DNA of 57,511 nt from Oscillospiraceae bacterium (GCA_031261445.1 JAISJQ010000020.1:1-57511); one strand, 5' to 3'; shown: positions 17,425 to 25,819, counted from the stretch's first letter. The notes: a model not told the origin generated them from the letters alone. Numbers and translations are program-made.

Positions 17425-17585
17425 GTATTAAATTGGGGTTTATCGTATCCGTTGAGAACAAGGCTCTGCCATTATGCTTGTGTGGCGAGGTTGATGGGGG
17501 CGAGGCGGGAGTTGGGGAGAAAATAACGAGAGCGAATACCCTTTCGCGCAAGAACATACCTTAGCAGAAAGAGAAGGTGAGATTC

Positions 17586-20534
17586 ATGGCACACATAGAT
17601 AAGATTATCAAGCAAATGGGCTATGAGGGCTCTTTTAATCTGCATTATGGCCGGGTTGGATTTGGAAATTTATCCCTTTCTGCTCATGACATCAAAGTGT
17701 TGACTAAACTTGATCCTTACGCAGTTTATATCGTTGATAAAGAGCCGTTTGTGCTTTTCTACGAAGAAAAGCATGACCAAGAGCAACAGAAAAAACTTAA
17801 CAGAGAAATCTGGAACACTCAAATCCCCGTTACAATCATCTGTGGATCGAGCGATGTGAAGGTATATAGCACCTGCGACTTCGACAAGGAAAAATCTGCA
17901 CTTTCCGAGGTGGAAAGCATCCCGGTTGATCAGGTAAGCGAGGACTCACCGTTTTCGTTTTGGGAAATCACAAGTCAAAACTTCTGGCGCGGCTATGAAG
18001 CAAAGTTTAGTGGCAAAAAATTAAACGAGCAACTGCTTGATAATTTGAGAGACATCACGGAAAAGCTACGTGGTGAGTATAATGTGCGTTTCGCCACTAA
18101 GCTTACGTTGCGATTGATCTTTATTCGATATCTGATTGATCGTGGGGTTGATTTAGATTATGAAGATGCGGCGTTTTCATCTGAAGTTGTATCATCGAGG
18201 CAGGCACTGATAAGTCTCTTTTGTGATAAAAATGCACTTTACAAGCTGTTCGCGCATCTGAAGGATAGATTCAACGGCAACCTTTTTGAATTAGATGACG
18301 AAACTGATACTTCGTGCTTAACGCCAGAAGTTTTGCAATTGTTAGCAGATTTTCTGTCTGCAAATGTTGAAAGCAGGACAGGGCAGCTTTCGTTTTTCGA
18401 CTTATACGACTTCAATATCATTCCCGTTGAGCTTATCAGCAATATTTATGAAATACTATTGGGCAAAAAAGGCCGTGACAAAGACAACGCTTTCTACACG
18501 CCACAATACTTAGTCAATTACATTTTAGATGCCTCAGTGTCCTCATTTGTGAGAGATCACGGTACCTGTAAAGTGCTCGACCCGGCATGTGGTTCCGGCA
18601 TCTTTTTGGTTGAAAGCTATCGCAGAATGGTCGAAAAAGAACTAGACGGAGAGCCAGTCATGCGTAGCGATACTCGCCTTCAAGAAATTCTCCGCGAAAA
18701 CATCTATGGCATCGACCTCAATCCGGATGCAATTGATGTTGCAGTGTTCTCGCTGTATCTCGCAGTCCTTGACTATAAAAACCCAAAAACATTAAAAAAG
18801 GAATTCCAATTGCCTAGCCTCAAAGGAAGCAACCTTTTTGCCTGTGATTTCTTCAATGACAAGGCGTTGTTGCCGCTTCGCTCGATTTTCTTTGACTTTA
18901 TAGTCGGGAATCCTCCATGGGGAAAAGGCAACGAACTACAAAAGTCGTATATCAAGGAACATAAAGATGAAGGCTATGAAAAACTAATGCAAAAGGATGA
19001 TACCTGTCGCGCTTTTATCTTGCGCTCAAAGGAGTTTTCCTCTGCTAGCACGCAGTGTTCTTTCGTCTTACACTCAAAGCTGTTGTACATGCAAAAACAG
19101 CCATCAAAGAATTTCCGGAAGTTTTTGCTAACACATACAAGCATCTCTCAAATCGTTGAACTTTCCTCTGTTCGTAAATTAGTATTCAAAAACGCCGATG
19201 CGCCAGCGGTTATTTTGTCGTACTCCTTTACTGATTCTCCGGCATTAGAGCATCGTTTTGAATATATCTCCATGAAACCTAATATGTTTTTTCGTCTTTT
19301 CAATATTATTGTTGTTGAAAAAACAGACATCAAACATGTCCAGCAAAAACTACTACTTGAAAACGAGTGGGCTTGGAAAACTCTTGTTTATGGGTTATCG
19401 GGGGATATTGATAATATCATTCATTTATTTGGTAGCCACATTTCTGTAAAAGAAGCAATTGATTCGCAGAACCCAAGCTTACTTTGCCACACCGGGTTAA
19501 AGTATAGCGAAAGAAAAACTTCCACGTGTAATCAAAAGGATTCAACGCACCTATTAGGAAAACCTTTTCTTAATTCAAGGGCAGTAGATCACTTTCTGGC
19601 AGATACGTCACAACTAAATCCTTTTTCTGTCAATGCTGTTGAAAGTTTGCGAACCCCCGAACAATTCGAAGCACCTTTTTGCCTCGTACGCACAGGCGTG
19701 GATATGAGCAACTACACTATGCGTTCGGCTTTCTCTGATGTCAGTTTTCTTTATAGAGAAGTGGTATACTCGATTAAGGGGACTCAAGCTCAAAAACCCT
19801 TTTTGCTTAATCTTACAGGTCTTTTAAATTCTAACTTGTTTGCCTACTTCAACCTGATGTTAGGTTCATTCGTTGGAATTGAACGTGAAAAGCGTCTTGT
19901 AGAAGAGGTTTTATCGTTCCCCTATATGTTTAAGTCACAAATTGCGGATCGAGTTGAAATGATTCAGAAGATGCTTGTTCCGCAAAAATTTGTTGTTGCA
20001 CCAGATGTCGATGCAGAAATCAAAAAGCTTAATGCAATGATATTGAGCGCGTTTCATTTGGAGGATAACCTCTTTGTTGATTATGCTTTGCGCGTGCAAA
20101 TTCCACAGTTAACGCATTCAGACGATTTCGCAATTCATGCGGTAACCGGGCAAGAACTAGCTGAATATGCAAGACTGTTTGTTAAAGAATTATCTGCCGT
20201 TCTAGCAACAGCAGGAAAGTTTGTTGTTGCACATGTGTACCCTGCGCTTTCGAAGCACTATAGTGCAGTTGAAGTCATTCTACTGGACGAGCGACCAGAA
20301 ATAGCTATCGACATTAGTCAGAATACCGATTTAACAATGTTGGCTCTGACGAGATTTTCAACACACAGAATAAATGACCAGTTCTTTGCGTTGAAAGATG
20401 TTATTCACTTTGAAGCGGACTCATTCTACATTATCAAGCCGAATTTCTACAAAAATTGGCATCCCGCGATTGCACAGCTTGATCTGGCAGAGGTGATGGA
20501 TCCGATCCTTTCTGATAAAGGAGGAGATGATTGA
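17586..20534 (+). CDS. N6-adenine DNA methyltransferase, type IIG/Eco57I-like
   Basis: 982 residues. Motif I DPACGSGIFLVE begins at residue 332 and motif IV NPPWG at 442, the gamma-class m6A order; AdoMet binds at the former. The N-terminal 300 residues are mixed alpha/beta, and I see no certain PD-(D/E)XK site there. A C-terminal 500-residue region probably contains the target recognition domain, with DRVEMIQKMLVP and a DDFAIHAVTGQELAEYARLF segment. ATG 17586 follows GAAGGTGAG. The gene is clearly AT-richer than its neighbours, a sign of transfer. It overlaps the nuclease-like gene by one base (TGATG). BREX PglX and type I HsdM are alternatives, but no partner genes of those systems are seen. 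Confidence 0.8.
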   Translation: MAHIDKIIKQMGYEGSFNLHYGRVGFGNLSLSAHDIKVLTKLDPYAVYIVDKEPFVLFYEEKHDQEQQKKLNREIWNTQIPVTIICGSSDVKVYSTCDFDKEKSALSEVESIPVDQVSEDSPFSFWEITSQNFWRGYEAKFSGKKLNEQLLDNLRDITEKLRGEYNVRFATKLTLRLIFIRYLIDRGVDLDYEDAAFSSEVVSSRQALISLFCDKNALYKLFAHLKDRFNGNLFELDDETDTSCLTPEVLQLLADFLSANVESRTGQLSFFDLYDFNIIPVELISNIYEILLGKKGRDKDNAFYTPQYLVNYILDASVSSFVRDHGTCKVLDPACGSGIFLVESYRRMVEKELDGEPVMRSDTRLQEILRENIYGIDLNPDAIDVAVFSLYLAVLDYKNPKTLKKEFQLPSLKGSNLFACDFFNDKALLPLRSIFFDFIVGNPPWGKGNELQKSYIKEHKDEGYEKLMQKDDTCRAFILRSKEFSSASTQCSFVLHSKLLYMQKQPSKNFRKFLLTHTSISQIVELSSVRKLVFKNADAPAVILSYSFTDSPALEHRFEYISMKPNMFFRLFNIIVVEKTDIKHVQQKLLLENEWAWKTLVYGLSGDIDNIIHLFGSHISVKEAIDSQNPSLLCHTGLKYSERKTSTCNQKDSTHLLGKPFLNSRAVDHFLADTSQLNPFSVNAVESLRTPEQFEAPFCLVRTGVDMSNYTMRSAFSDVSFLYREVVYSIKGTQAQKPFLLNLTGLLNSNLFAYFNLMLGSFVGIEREKRLVEEVLSFPYMFKSQIADRVEMIQKMLVPQKFVVAPDVDAEIKKLNAMILSAFHLEDNLFVDYALRVQIPQLTHSDDFAIHAVTGQELAEYARLFVKELSAVLATAGKFVVAHVYPALSKHYSAVEVILLDERPEIAIDISQNTDLTMLALTRFSTHRINDQFFALKDVIHFEADSFYIIKPNFYKNWHPAIAQLDLAEVMDPILSDKGGDD

Positions 20535-21199
20535 TGCGTGGATTTCTAAATGCTCACAACAACTTCCTTATTAGGCAAGGTGTTTTCGAAAGAGTAATTT
20601 TGCAAGTGCGTAATTGCTGTAGAGAGATGAAGAGCGCTTGTCAGAAGAACGATGGACACTATCTACACAATGACGAAGATAAAATCACAAACAGACTGTG
20701 CGAGTATCACTTACAGTATAGCGATCTTTGTGGATTGACGTTTACGATTCAAAAACCAGTGACATTTGATGCAGAAACCGATTCGTATATCGGTCGAGCG
20801 GATATACACGTTAAATCTTGGGACAGGTTCAATAATGCAGACGAGTATTATTTGATAGAATGCAAGCGCATTGATGGAACTGCTCGCCTTAACAGCCTGT
20901 ATGTCTCTGAAGGTGTCTCACGATTTGTTGTGCATCCTCCAAAATACCCATCGTATCACAAGCGAAATATTATGCTTGGCTATATTGTGAAAGCAATTAC
21001 AGTTGGAGATAATTCCAAGAAAATCGCTGACATGCAAAGCCCAACCTTAACTGGCGTTGAGTCGAGTCAGTTCACGTTAGTGACCAGCGATGAGGAGTTT
21101 CACAGATATAGCTGCTCCTACCAATCGGAATATATAGGGCAAATTGAATTGGCTCATTTGTTTTTTGACTTTTCTTCGGTGATTCGTCAGGCCAAATGA
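20534..21199 (+). CDS. candidate PD-(D/E)XK restriction nuclease, partner of the methyltransferase
   Basis: 221 residues. The central segment reads GRADIHV, then EYYLIECKRIDG. This gives D90, E109 and K111, which fit the D-(18)-ExK arrangement of PD-(D/E)XK nucleases. N- and C-terminal parts are helical and not recognisable. The start overlaps the methyltransferase stop, and GAGGAGA lies upstream, so both proteins are probably made together. Composition is AT-rich like its partner. I infer a two-gene restriction-modification or related defence cargo; a regulator of the methyltransferase is the main alternative. Confidence 0.6.
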   Translation: MRGFLNAHNNFLIRQGVFERVILQVRNCCREMKSACQKNDGHYLHNDEDKITNRLCEYHLQYSDLCGLTFTIQKPVTFDAETDSYIGRADIHVKSWDRFNNADEYYLIECKRIDGTARLNSLYVSEGVSRFVVHPPKYPSYHKRNIMLGYIVKAITVGDNSKKIADMQSPTLTGVESSQFTLVTSDEEFHRYSCSYQSEYIGQIELAHLFFDFSSVIRQAK

Positions 21200-21422
21200 C
21201 AGTTTTTTTGGTGGCAACGTTTCATCTATGTAGCAACAAGTAAATGATGCATTGAACGCCCTAAACAACGCGACAAAATAAAGGAGTTGCCTGCTGATAC
21301 GGCGGACGAGTAAGAGCAAGAGCCGAACGCAGAGTAGTCCTGGTGTTTACAACTGTAAATTTGTACCCGCCATTGTACCCACATCTTACAGCAATTTATA
21401 AGCAATAATAAGTATTGATGGG
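21200..21422. other. intergenic region between prophage cargo and tRNA-Val
   Basis: No convincing gene. It contains a short palindrome TTTACA-ACT-TGTAAA-like element near 21350 and AT-rich sequence. As it lies between the cargo genes and a tRNA 3' end, it probably holds the right attachment arm of the prophage. An integrase gene is not present here. Confidence 0.4.
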
Positions 21423-21464
21423 CACAAAAACGAAAATCTCAAAGAACAGAATTTCCTTGAGATT
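21423..21464 (-). terminator. intrinsic terminator of tRNA-Val
   Basis: On the minus strand AATCTCAAGG pairs with CTTTGAGATT (10 pairs, one G-U) around a ten-base loop and is followed by TTCGTTTTTG. It lies 25 bases behind the encoded CCA. Confidence 0.75.
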
Positions 21465-21488
21465 GCCGCATTCCCTAGCGAAATAGAT

Positions 21489-21565
21489 TGGTGGACACGC
21501 ACGGACTTGAACCGTGGACCTCCTGCGTGTGAAGCAGGCGCTCTAACCAGCTGAGCTACGCGTCC
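21489..21565 (-). tRNA. tRNA-Val (anticodon CAC)
   Basis: Full cloverleaf on the minus strand: acceptor GGACGCG/CGTGTCC (one G-U), D arm AGCTCAGCTGG, anticodon stem CCTGC/GCAGG with loop TTCACAC, T arm with GTTCAAGTC, and encoded CCA. The anticodon CAC reads GUG. It lies at the end of the prophage region, and tRNA 3' ends are common integration targets, so it is a likely att site. Confidence 0.95.
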
Positions 21566-21576
21566 AGAGCCAGAAT

Positions 21577-21605
21577 ATTCTACCACATTTCGGCGCGTTT
21601 GTCAA
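21577..21605 (-). promoter_or_regulatory. tRNA-Val promoter
   Basis: On the minus strand TTGACA (21600-21605), 17 bases, TAGAAT (21577-21582), twelve bases from the mature 5' end. It is back-to-back with the xpt promoter; the two -35 boxes are four bases apart, so the promoters may interfere. Confidence 0.8.
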
Positions 21606-21609
21606 GCAC

Positions 21610-21638
21610 TTGCAAAATTTGTCTCAATGCGGTATAAT
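21610..21638 (+). promoter_or_regulatory. xpt promoter
   Basis: TTGCAA (21610-21615), 17 bases, TATAAT (21633-21638). The predicted transcript start is only about 22 bases before the coding region, which leaves no room for a purine riboswitch. Confidence 0.8.
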
Positions 21639-21666
21639 ATCCCCCGGAAAGTCAAAGCGAGGGGGG

Positions 21667-22260
21667 ATGGACTTGCAGCTGCTTGAAGAGCGCATACAGA
21701 GCGAAGCGATGGTGGTTTCGCCCGACGTGTTGCGGGTGGATATGTTCCTTAACCACCAAATCGATACCACGTTGCTCGATGCCATTGGCGCGGAGTTTGC
21801 GCGTCTGTTTGCCGACGAAGTCGGGCGCGTGACGAAGATCCTCACCGTGGAGGCCTCTGGCATTGCCGTGGCTTGCGCGGCGGCGCGGTATTTCAGCGTC
21901 CCGGTGGTCTTTGCCAAAAAGGGCAGCAGCAACCGCACGCTCGACCAACAGGTCTACTGCGCCCCCATCTATTCCTTTACCAAAGAGACGACGAGCACCG
22001 TGTCGGTGGCGCGTCGTTTTTTGTCTGCGGACGACCGCGTGCTGGTGATCGATGACTTTTTGGCCAACGGCGCGGCGGCGCGGGGGATGCTCAGCCTCCT
22101 AGAGCAAGCGGACGCCACGCTGGCGGGCATCGGCATCGTGATTGAAAAGGCGTTCCAACCCGGCGGTCTGGCGCTACGCGCACAGGGACTGCGCATTGCC
22201 TCGCTGGCCGTCATCTCGTCCATGGAGGGCGGCACAGTCGAGTTTGCGCATTATGACTAA
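21667..22260 (+). CDS. xpt: xanthine phosphoribosyltransferase
   Basis: 197 residues (195 if TTG is used). Converts xanthine and PRPP to XMP in purine salvage. Family features: LLEERIQSEAMVV start, DMFLNHQIDTTLLDAIG, LTVEASGIAVACAAA, the PRPP loop RVLVIDDFLANGAAA and GIGIVIEKAFQPGG. The GAGGGGGG ribosome site directly abuts ATG 21667, whereas TTG 21673 is seven bases away and gives the usual 'MQLLEERI' N-terminus, so TTG may be the true start. The next gene encodes a BMP-type binding protein, a plausible nucleoside receptor, which fits a salvage theme. Confidence 0.92.
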   Translation: MDLQLLEERIQSEAMVVSPDVLRVDMFLNHQIDTTLLDAIGAEFARLFADEVGRVTKILTVEASGIAVACAAARYFSVPVVFAKKGSSNRTLDQQVYCAPIYSFTKETTSTVSVARRFLSADDRVLVIDDFLANGAAARGMLSLLEQADATLAGIGIVIEKAFQPGGLALRAQGLRIASLAVISSMEGGTVEFAHYD

Positions 22261-22306
22261 CGCGCACAAACGCACCAATACTATCTATGCCCACCCGAAC
22301 GCGATC

Positions 22307-22420
22307 CCGTAGGGGTGGCAACCTGCCGCCCGCAGAACCCCTGCATCCCCCAGAGAGCGACCATACCCGCAAGGCGACCACGAGGGTCGCCCCTACAACA
22401 ATTGTTCATTGTTCACCTGG
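22307..22420. repeat. intergenic repeat copy 1
   Basis: Starts GTAGGGGTGGCAACCTGCCG and ends with GGCGACCACGAGGGTCGCCC followed by CTAC, then an AT-rich tail ATTGTTCATTGTTCA. Related units recur in many gaps of this window and look like a REP/MITE-type family. It occupies most of the 209-base gap between xpt and the BMP gene. Confidence 0.7.
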
Positions 22421-22469
22421 TGTTATACGGCTTCGGCCGTTGACAATACTCAAATCACGGAGGAATGTT

Positions 22470-23711
22470 ATGAAGAAGAAAATTCTGCCCATCCTCGTCT
22501 CTCTGCTGCTCATTGGCGCAATGGTCTTTGCCTTTGCCGCCTGTGACTTCGGGAAAGACACCACCCCCACCACCACCGACCCGCCTGCTGCCACCACGCC
22601 TGTGTCTGGCATCGCGGCCAAGGACATCAAAATCGGTGTGTTGCACATCGCGGACTCCAAGTACCTGACTGGCTACACCGGCGCACACCAGCGCGGGATT
22701 CTGGCCATGGTCGAAGAATTGGGCTTAGATCTGCAGAAAAACGTTTTCATCCAAGACCAAGTGGATGATGTCAGCACGAAAGCCACCAACGAAGCACTGC
22801 AGAAGCTTGTGGATGATGGTTGCAACGTGATCTTTGCCACCAGCTACAACTATATGGACAAGGTGGAGAAGTTCGCCAAGGACTATCCCGACATCCTCTT
22901 CTCGCACTGCTCTGGCTACAAGAGCAACGGCACCAACTTCAACAACTATTTTGGTGCCATCTATGAAGCGCGTTATCTGGCGGGCATCGCCGCGGGCGAG
23001 AAGCTCAAAGCCGAAGGCAAGAAAATCGCTGGCTACGTGGCTGCGCAGGATGTCACCAATGCCGAAGTCACGGGCGGCGTGGACGCATGGGCGCTGGGCA
23101 TCCAGTCCGTCGTGCCGGACGCGAAAGTCCTTGTGAGTGTTACGGGCACTTGGTATAACGACGTGGAAGAAGGCAAAGCCGCCAAAGCCCTCATCAGCAA
23201 GGGTGCGACCGTCATCGGTCAGCACTGCGACACCGAAAACCCGCAACTGGAAGCCGCCAATGCCGGCGTGTTTGGCGTGGGCTACAACACCGACATGACT
23301 ATTAAGGACAAGACCGACAAGAGCCACATCATCGCGCCCGTGTGGAACTGGGGTGTGTACTACACCGCCACCGTCAAGTCCGTGCTCGATGGCACGGCCA
23401 AAGACGCGAGCGGTAAGTGGAAAGTGGATAACTACTTTGGCAACATCAAGGACGGCCTCATTGGCCTGAGCCCGCTCAACGCGGCCATCGTCCCCGAAGG
23501 CACGCAAGAGAAAATCGATGCCGCCAAGGCGAAGATTGTGGACGGATCGCTCGTCATCTTCGATAAGGGCGTCACCTTCATCGACAAGAACGGCAAAGAA
23601 GTCGTGCTCGATAAGCCCCTCACCGTCGCCGAAATCACGGGCGGCAAGCTGGAGGCGCTGAAAGACACCGACCAAACCATCAGCTATATCAAGGGCGTAG
23701 AACTTGCATAA
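22470..23711 (+). CDS. BMP family lipoprotein, ABC-type nucleoside-binding protein
   Basis: 413 residues. The signal peptide MKKKILPILVSLLLIGAMVF ends in a lipobox FAAC with Cys25. The mature protein has the PnrA/Med fold signatures: DIKIGVLHIADSKYLTGYTG, NVIFATSYNYMDKVEKFAKD and YEARYLAGIAAG. PnrA-like proteins capture purine nucleosides for ABC uptake. No ATPase or permease genes are adjacent, so it must work with a distant transporter or act as a sensor. ATG 22470 follows GGAGG. A 'TTGTTC-16-TATACG' sequence upstream is only a weak promoter candidate. Confidence 0.9.
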   Translation: MKKKILPILVSLLLIGAMVFAFAACDFGKDTTPTTTDPPAATTPVSGIAAKDIKIGVLHIADSKYLTGYTGAHQRGILAMVEELGLDLQKNVFIQDQVDDVSTKATNEALQKLVDDGCNVIFATSYNYMDKVEKFAKDYPDILFSHCSGYKSNGTNFNNYFGAIYEARYLAGIAAGEKLKAEGKKIAGYVAAQDVTNAEVTGGVDAWALGIQSVVPDAKVLVSVTGTWYNDVEEGKAAKALISKGATVIGQHCDTENPQLEAANAGVFGVGYNTDMTIKDKTDKSHIIAPVWNWGVYYTATVKSVLDGTAKDASGKWKVDNYFGNIKDGLIGLSPLNAAIVPEGTQEKIDAAKAKIVDGSLVIFDKGVTFIDKNGKEVVLDKPLTVAEITGGKLEALKDTDQTISYIKGVELA

Positions 23712-23737
23712 CTGAAGACAGAAGTCAGATTTCAGAG

Positions 23738-23777
23738 GACAGAGGGCAGATTTGGTGTGACCAATCTGCCCTCTGTC
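23738..23777 (+). terminator. long hairpin after the BMP gene
   Basis: GACAGAGGGCAGATTTGGT (23738-23756) pairs with 23760-23777 around a three-base loop, with one bulged base. T/C-rich sequence follows (TTCTATTTTCTGTCTTC). It probably ends the BMP transcript. The purine-rich arm 'CAGAGGGCAGA' also occurs near 35093 and, inverted, near 51390, so it is a dispersed element. Confidence 0.6.
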
Positions 23778-23815
23778 TTCTATTTTCTGTCTTCTGCATT
23801 CTGAAAAGCCGCCTC

Positions 23816-23844
23816 TTGAAATTCGCAAAGCTTTATGTTATAAT
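23816..23844 (+). promoter_or_regulatory. tRNA-Thr promoter
   Basis: TTGAAA (23816-23821), 17 bases, TATAAT (23839-23844), 16 bases before the mature tRNA. Confidence 0.8.
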
Positions 23845-23860
23845 ACCCCTCGTCAGTCGC

Positions 23861-23936
23861 GCTGGTGTAGCTCAGTTGGTAGAGCAGCTGATTTGTAATC
23901 AGCAGGTCGGGGGTTCAAGTCCGTCCACCAGCTCCA
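23861..23936 (+). tRNA. tRNA-Thr (anticodon TGT)
   Basis: 76 bases with encoded CCA. Acceptor GCTGGTG/CACCAGC, D arm AGCTCAGTTGG, anticodon stem GCTGA/TCAGC with loop TTTGTAA, T loop GTTCAAGTC. Anticodon TGT reads ACA/ACN. Confidence 0.96.
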
Positions 23937-23984
23937 AGCAGGCAATCTGTCAAACGGTGTTTTCCATCAGTCGCAACCAATTTG

Positions 23985-24018
23985 AACTGACTACATTTTG
24001 TAGTCAGTTGGTCTTTTT
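23985..24018 (+). terminator. intrinsic terminator after tRNA-Thr
   Basis: AACTGACTACA (23985-23995) pairs with TGTAGTCAGTT (23999-24009) over 11 bp with a three-base loop, followed by GGTCTTTTTCTTG. Confidence 0.85.
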
Positions 24019-24176
24019 CTTGTTTTAATCGAGATTTTCGGCATCACACAATCCCTCCGCATGGCATCCACGAATTATGTCAAAACAGCATATTTTTTGT
24101 AACTAAACTGTTCCTTTTATATGAACTTTTTTTGAAGAACCGCTATCTTGTGTGCAAATGTAGTCTGTACGCCAAT

Positions 24177-24205
24177 ATTATACCATATTTTGTTGCGCGA
24201 CACAA
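24177..24205 (-). promoter_or_regulatory. minus-strand promoter in the pilus upstream region
   Basis: TTGTGT (24200-24205), 17 bases, perfect TATAAT (24177-24182) on the minus strand. No annotated gene lies downstream, only a 17-codon frame at 24044-23991 with GGAGGG eight bases before its ATG. Confidence 0.5.
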
Positions 24206-24243
24206 GTGACTTCGACATAAAGCGTCACAAGTCGTGCGTTTCA

Positions 24244-24271
24244 TTGCGTTTGTTAATGGAAACGTTATAAT
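24244..24271 (+). promoter_or_regulatory. candidate pilus operon promoter
   Basis: TTGCGT (24244-24249), 16 bases, TATAAT (24266-24271). A second TATAAT near 24312 has no clear -35 box. The long 5' leader (about 120 bases) could be regulated. Confidence 0.5.
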
Positions 24272-24400
24272 TTGTTTATAAGTCCATGCGAAAACTTATA
24301 ATTTCGGTGCTATAATACCCCATAATACAAAGATTTCCAACAATGCGACAAGAAGCGCACACATACGCCTCACGCATCAGAAGGAGGGTCGACAGAATGT

Positions 24401-25270
24401 ATGGAAAACAACACATCCAATGCACCCATTGAGCGCATTCGGCAGTTGCCGGAGGTGCAGGCCATCGCTACGTACTTGCGCAGTATGGAGTTCAGAAAAA
24501 AGCTCTTCGGGCTTGACCGCGAGAGCGTTCTCGACCACATTCTGGCGGTGACGGAGAAATACGACGCCATTATCGCGGAACTTTTCGCGAAGCAAGACGC
24601 ACAGCTACAGGACATTGCCGCGCTGCAAACCCTGCTCGAACGTCCGGCCGCCGCGCAAAACCCCAACGCGCAAGCCCTCTATGAAGCGAAAATCGGCGAG
24701 TGGCAGAGCGCCTTTCAGCGGCAGAAGGAACTGCTCACAGAGCAGAACCAGACCATCCAACAGCTCAAGGATGCGCTTGCCCAGCGTCCGCAGGAATTCC
24801 CGCAGGACTACGCCGCGGTTTTGGCGACACTGCGCAAGCAAAGTACGCAGCTGTCCGATGCGCTCACGCGCCTAGAGCAAAGACGCCAGCAGGAGCAGGA
24901 AAACGAAAACACTATCCAGAGCCTGACGGCGGAAAATGTGCGGCTGGTCGATGCGCAGTCGACCCTGCACAGTGCGTTGGAGGACGCCAACCGTCGCGCG
25001 GATGCCTACGCCGCGTTGTACCAAGATGCGCTGGCCTCTGCCCAGCGTTTGGCGGACGAGATGCGCAGAAAAAGCGCAGAGTTTGCCGCTCCCATCGTGC
25101 ACGACGCTGAACCACCAGGCGAGGACGCGCCGGTTGAGATTGTGGAAACGATCCCCGCCGTAGCCGCTGATCCCCCGCCGCCCACGGAAAGCTACACCCC
25201 GCAAGAGTGGGACGCCGTCATGGCGGAGGCGGACAAGATGCTCTATGACATGCAGGCACTGGGGGTCTAA
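24401..25270 (+). CDS. coiled-coil protein with DivIVA-like N-terminus
   Basis: 289 residues. The start has a DivIVA/GpsB-like pattern: SMEFRKKLFGLDRESVLDHI, then LAVTEKYDAII. Residues 55-215 are Gln/Glu/Ala-rich heptads that should form a long coiled coil. An acidic Pro-rich tail follows. No signal peptide or membrane segment. DivIVA-type proteins mark curved membrane and recruit wall or division proteins. As first gene of the pilus operon it may place pilus assembly at a pole or septum, which is inference. AAGGAGGG is 12 bases from ATG 24401, a rather wide spacing; ATG 24397 in another frame gives only 11 codons. Confidence 0.65.
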   Translation: MENNTSNAPIERIRQLPEVQAIATYLRSMEFRKKLFGLDRESVLDHILAVTEKYDAIIAELFAKQDAQLQDIAALQTLLERPAAAQNPNAQALYEAKIGEWQSAFQRQKELLTEQNQTIQQLKDALAQRPQEFPQDYAAVLATLRKQSTQLSDALTRLEQRRQQEQENENTIQSLTAENVRLVDAQSTLHSALEDANRRADAYAALYQDALASAQRLADEMRRKSAEFAAPIVHDAEPPGEDAPVEIVETIPAVAADPPPPTESYTPQEWDAVMAEADKMLYDMQALGV

Positions 25271-25273
25271 CAC

Positions 25274-25819
25274 ATGGACGACAGCCCGCTCATCCCCTCG
25301 CAGGTCGTGGCGCAGAGGCGAAACCGCTTTTTGGTGCGGCGCGGCTGGAAACGCTTGGCCGTCGCGCTGCCCCTCGCGGTGATTTGCACCTTCGTGGTGC
25401 TGGGCATCCTGTTTGGCATCGCCTCCACGCGCGGCAGTTCCATGAACCCCACGCTGGGCGCAGGCGACAAAATCCTGTTCTCGCGCAGGGGTGACTATAC
25501 CAGAGGCGACATCGTCATCTTCCGCGCCGATGCCGCCTACGCGGACGACTACATCAAGCGCATTGTTGGTCTACCCGGCGACACGGTGGACATGGACGAC
25601 GCGGGACGCGTCCTCCTCAACGGCGCAGTGCTCAACGAGCCGTACGCGCGGGGGTTCACCGAAAAGAAAAGCACGCTCACTTACCCCATCACGCTGCAAA
25701 GCGACGAGTATTTTGTTTTAGGAGACGCGCGGGAAAATTCTCAGGATTCCCGAAACTTTGGAGCGGTGCACCAAAGCCGCCTAGTCGGCAAGCTGATCAC
25801 CGTTCTGCGCATGAAATAA
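25274..25819 (+). CDS. lepB: signal peptidase I
   Basis: 181 residues. One N-terminal membrane segment (LPLAVICTFVVLGILFGIA), then the catalytic Ser56 in GSSMNPTL and Lys95 in YIKRIVGLPGD, followed by LGDARENSQDSRNFG. It cleaves signal peptides outside the membrane. Dedicated signal peptidases occur in Gram-positive pilus islands and assist pilin maturation; its place right before the adhesin gene fits this. The start is three bases after the previous stop, with GGGGG upstream. Confidence 0.93.
   Translation: MDDSPLIPSQVVAQRRNRFLVRRGWKRLAVALPLAVICTFVVLGILFGIASTRGSSMNPTLGAGDKILFSRRGDYTRGDIVIFRADAAYADDYIKRIVGLPGDTVDMDDAGRVLLNGAVLNEPYARGFTEKKSTLTYPITLQSDEYFVLGDARENSQDSRNFGAVHQSRLVGKLITVLRMK

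Larger units (their letters stand above)
24019..24400. other. AT-rich intergenic region upstream of the pilus operon
   Basis: No long gene. It holds a plus-strand promoter (24244-24271), a second TATAAT near 24312 and a good minus-strand promoter (24177-24205). That minus-strand promoter points to an untranslated RNA or to a 17-codon reading frame ending at 23991. Confidence 0.5.

Noticed and set aside
17586-20534. BREX PglX or type I HsdM assignment for the methyltransferase
   Set aside because: No other BREX genes and no hsdS or hsdR nearby; the size and motif order fit a IIG-like enzyme equally well.
21200-21420. Integrase remnant at the prophage end
   Set aside because: Neither strand shows tyrosine or serine recombinase motifs in a continuous frame.
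21639-21666. Purine riboswitch before xpt
   Set aside because: The promoter places the transcript start about 20 bases from the coding region, too short for an aptamer.
22725-23828. 367-codon minus-strand frame over the BMP gene
   Set aside because: The plus-strand gene has signal peptide, lipobox and family motifs; the antisense product resembles nothing.
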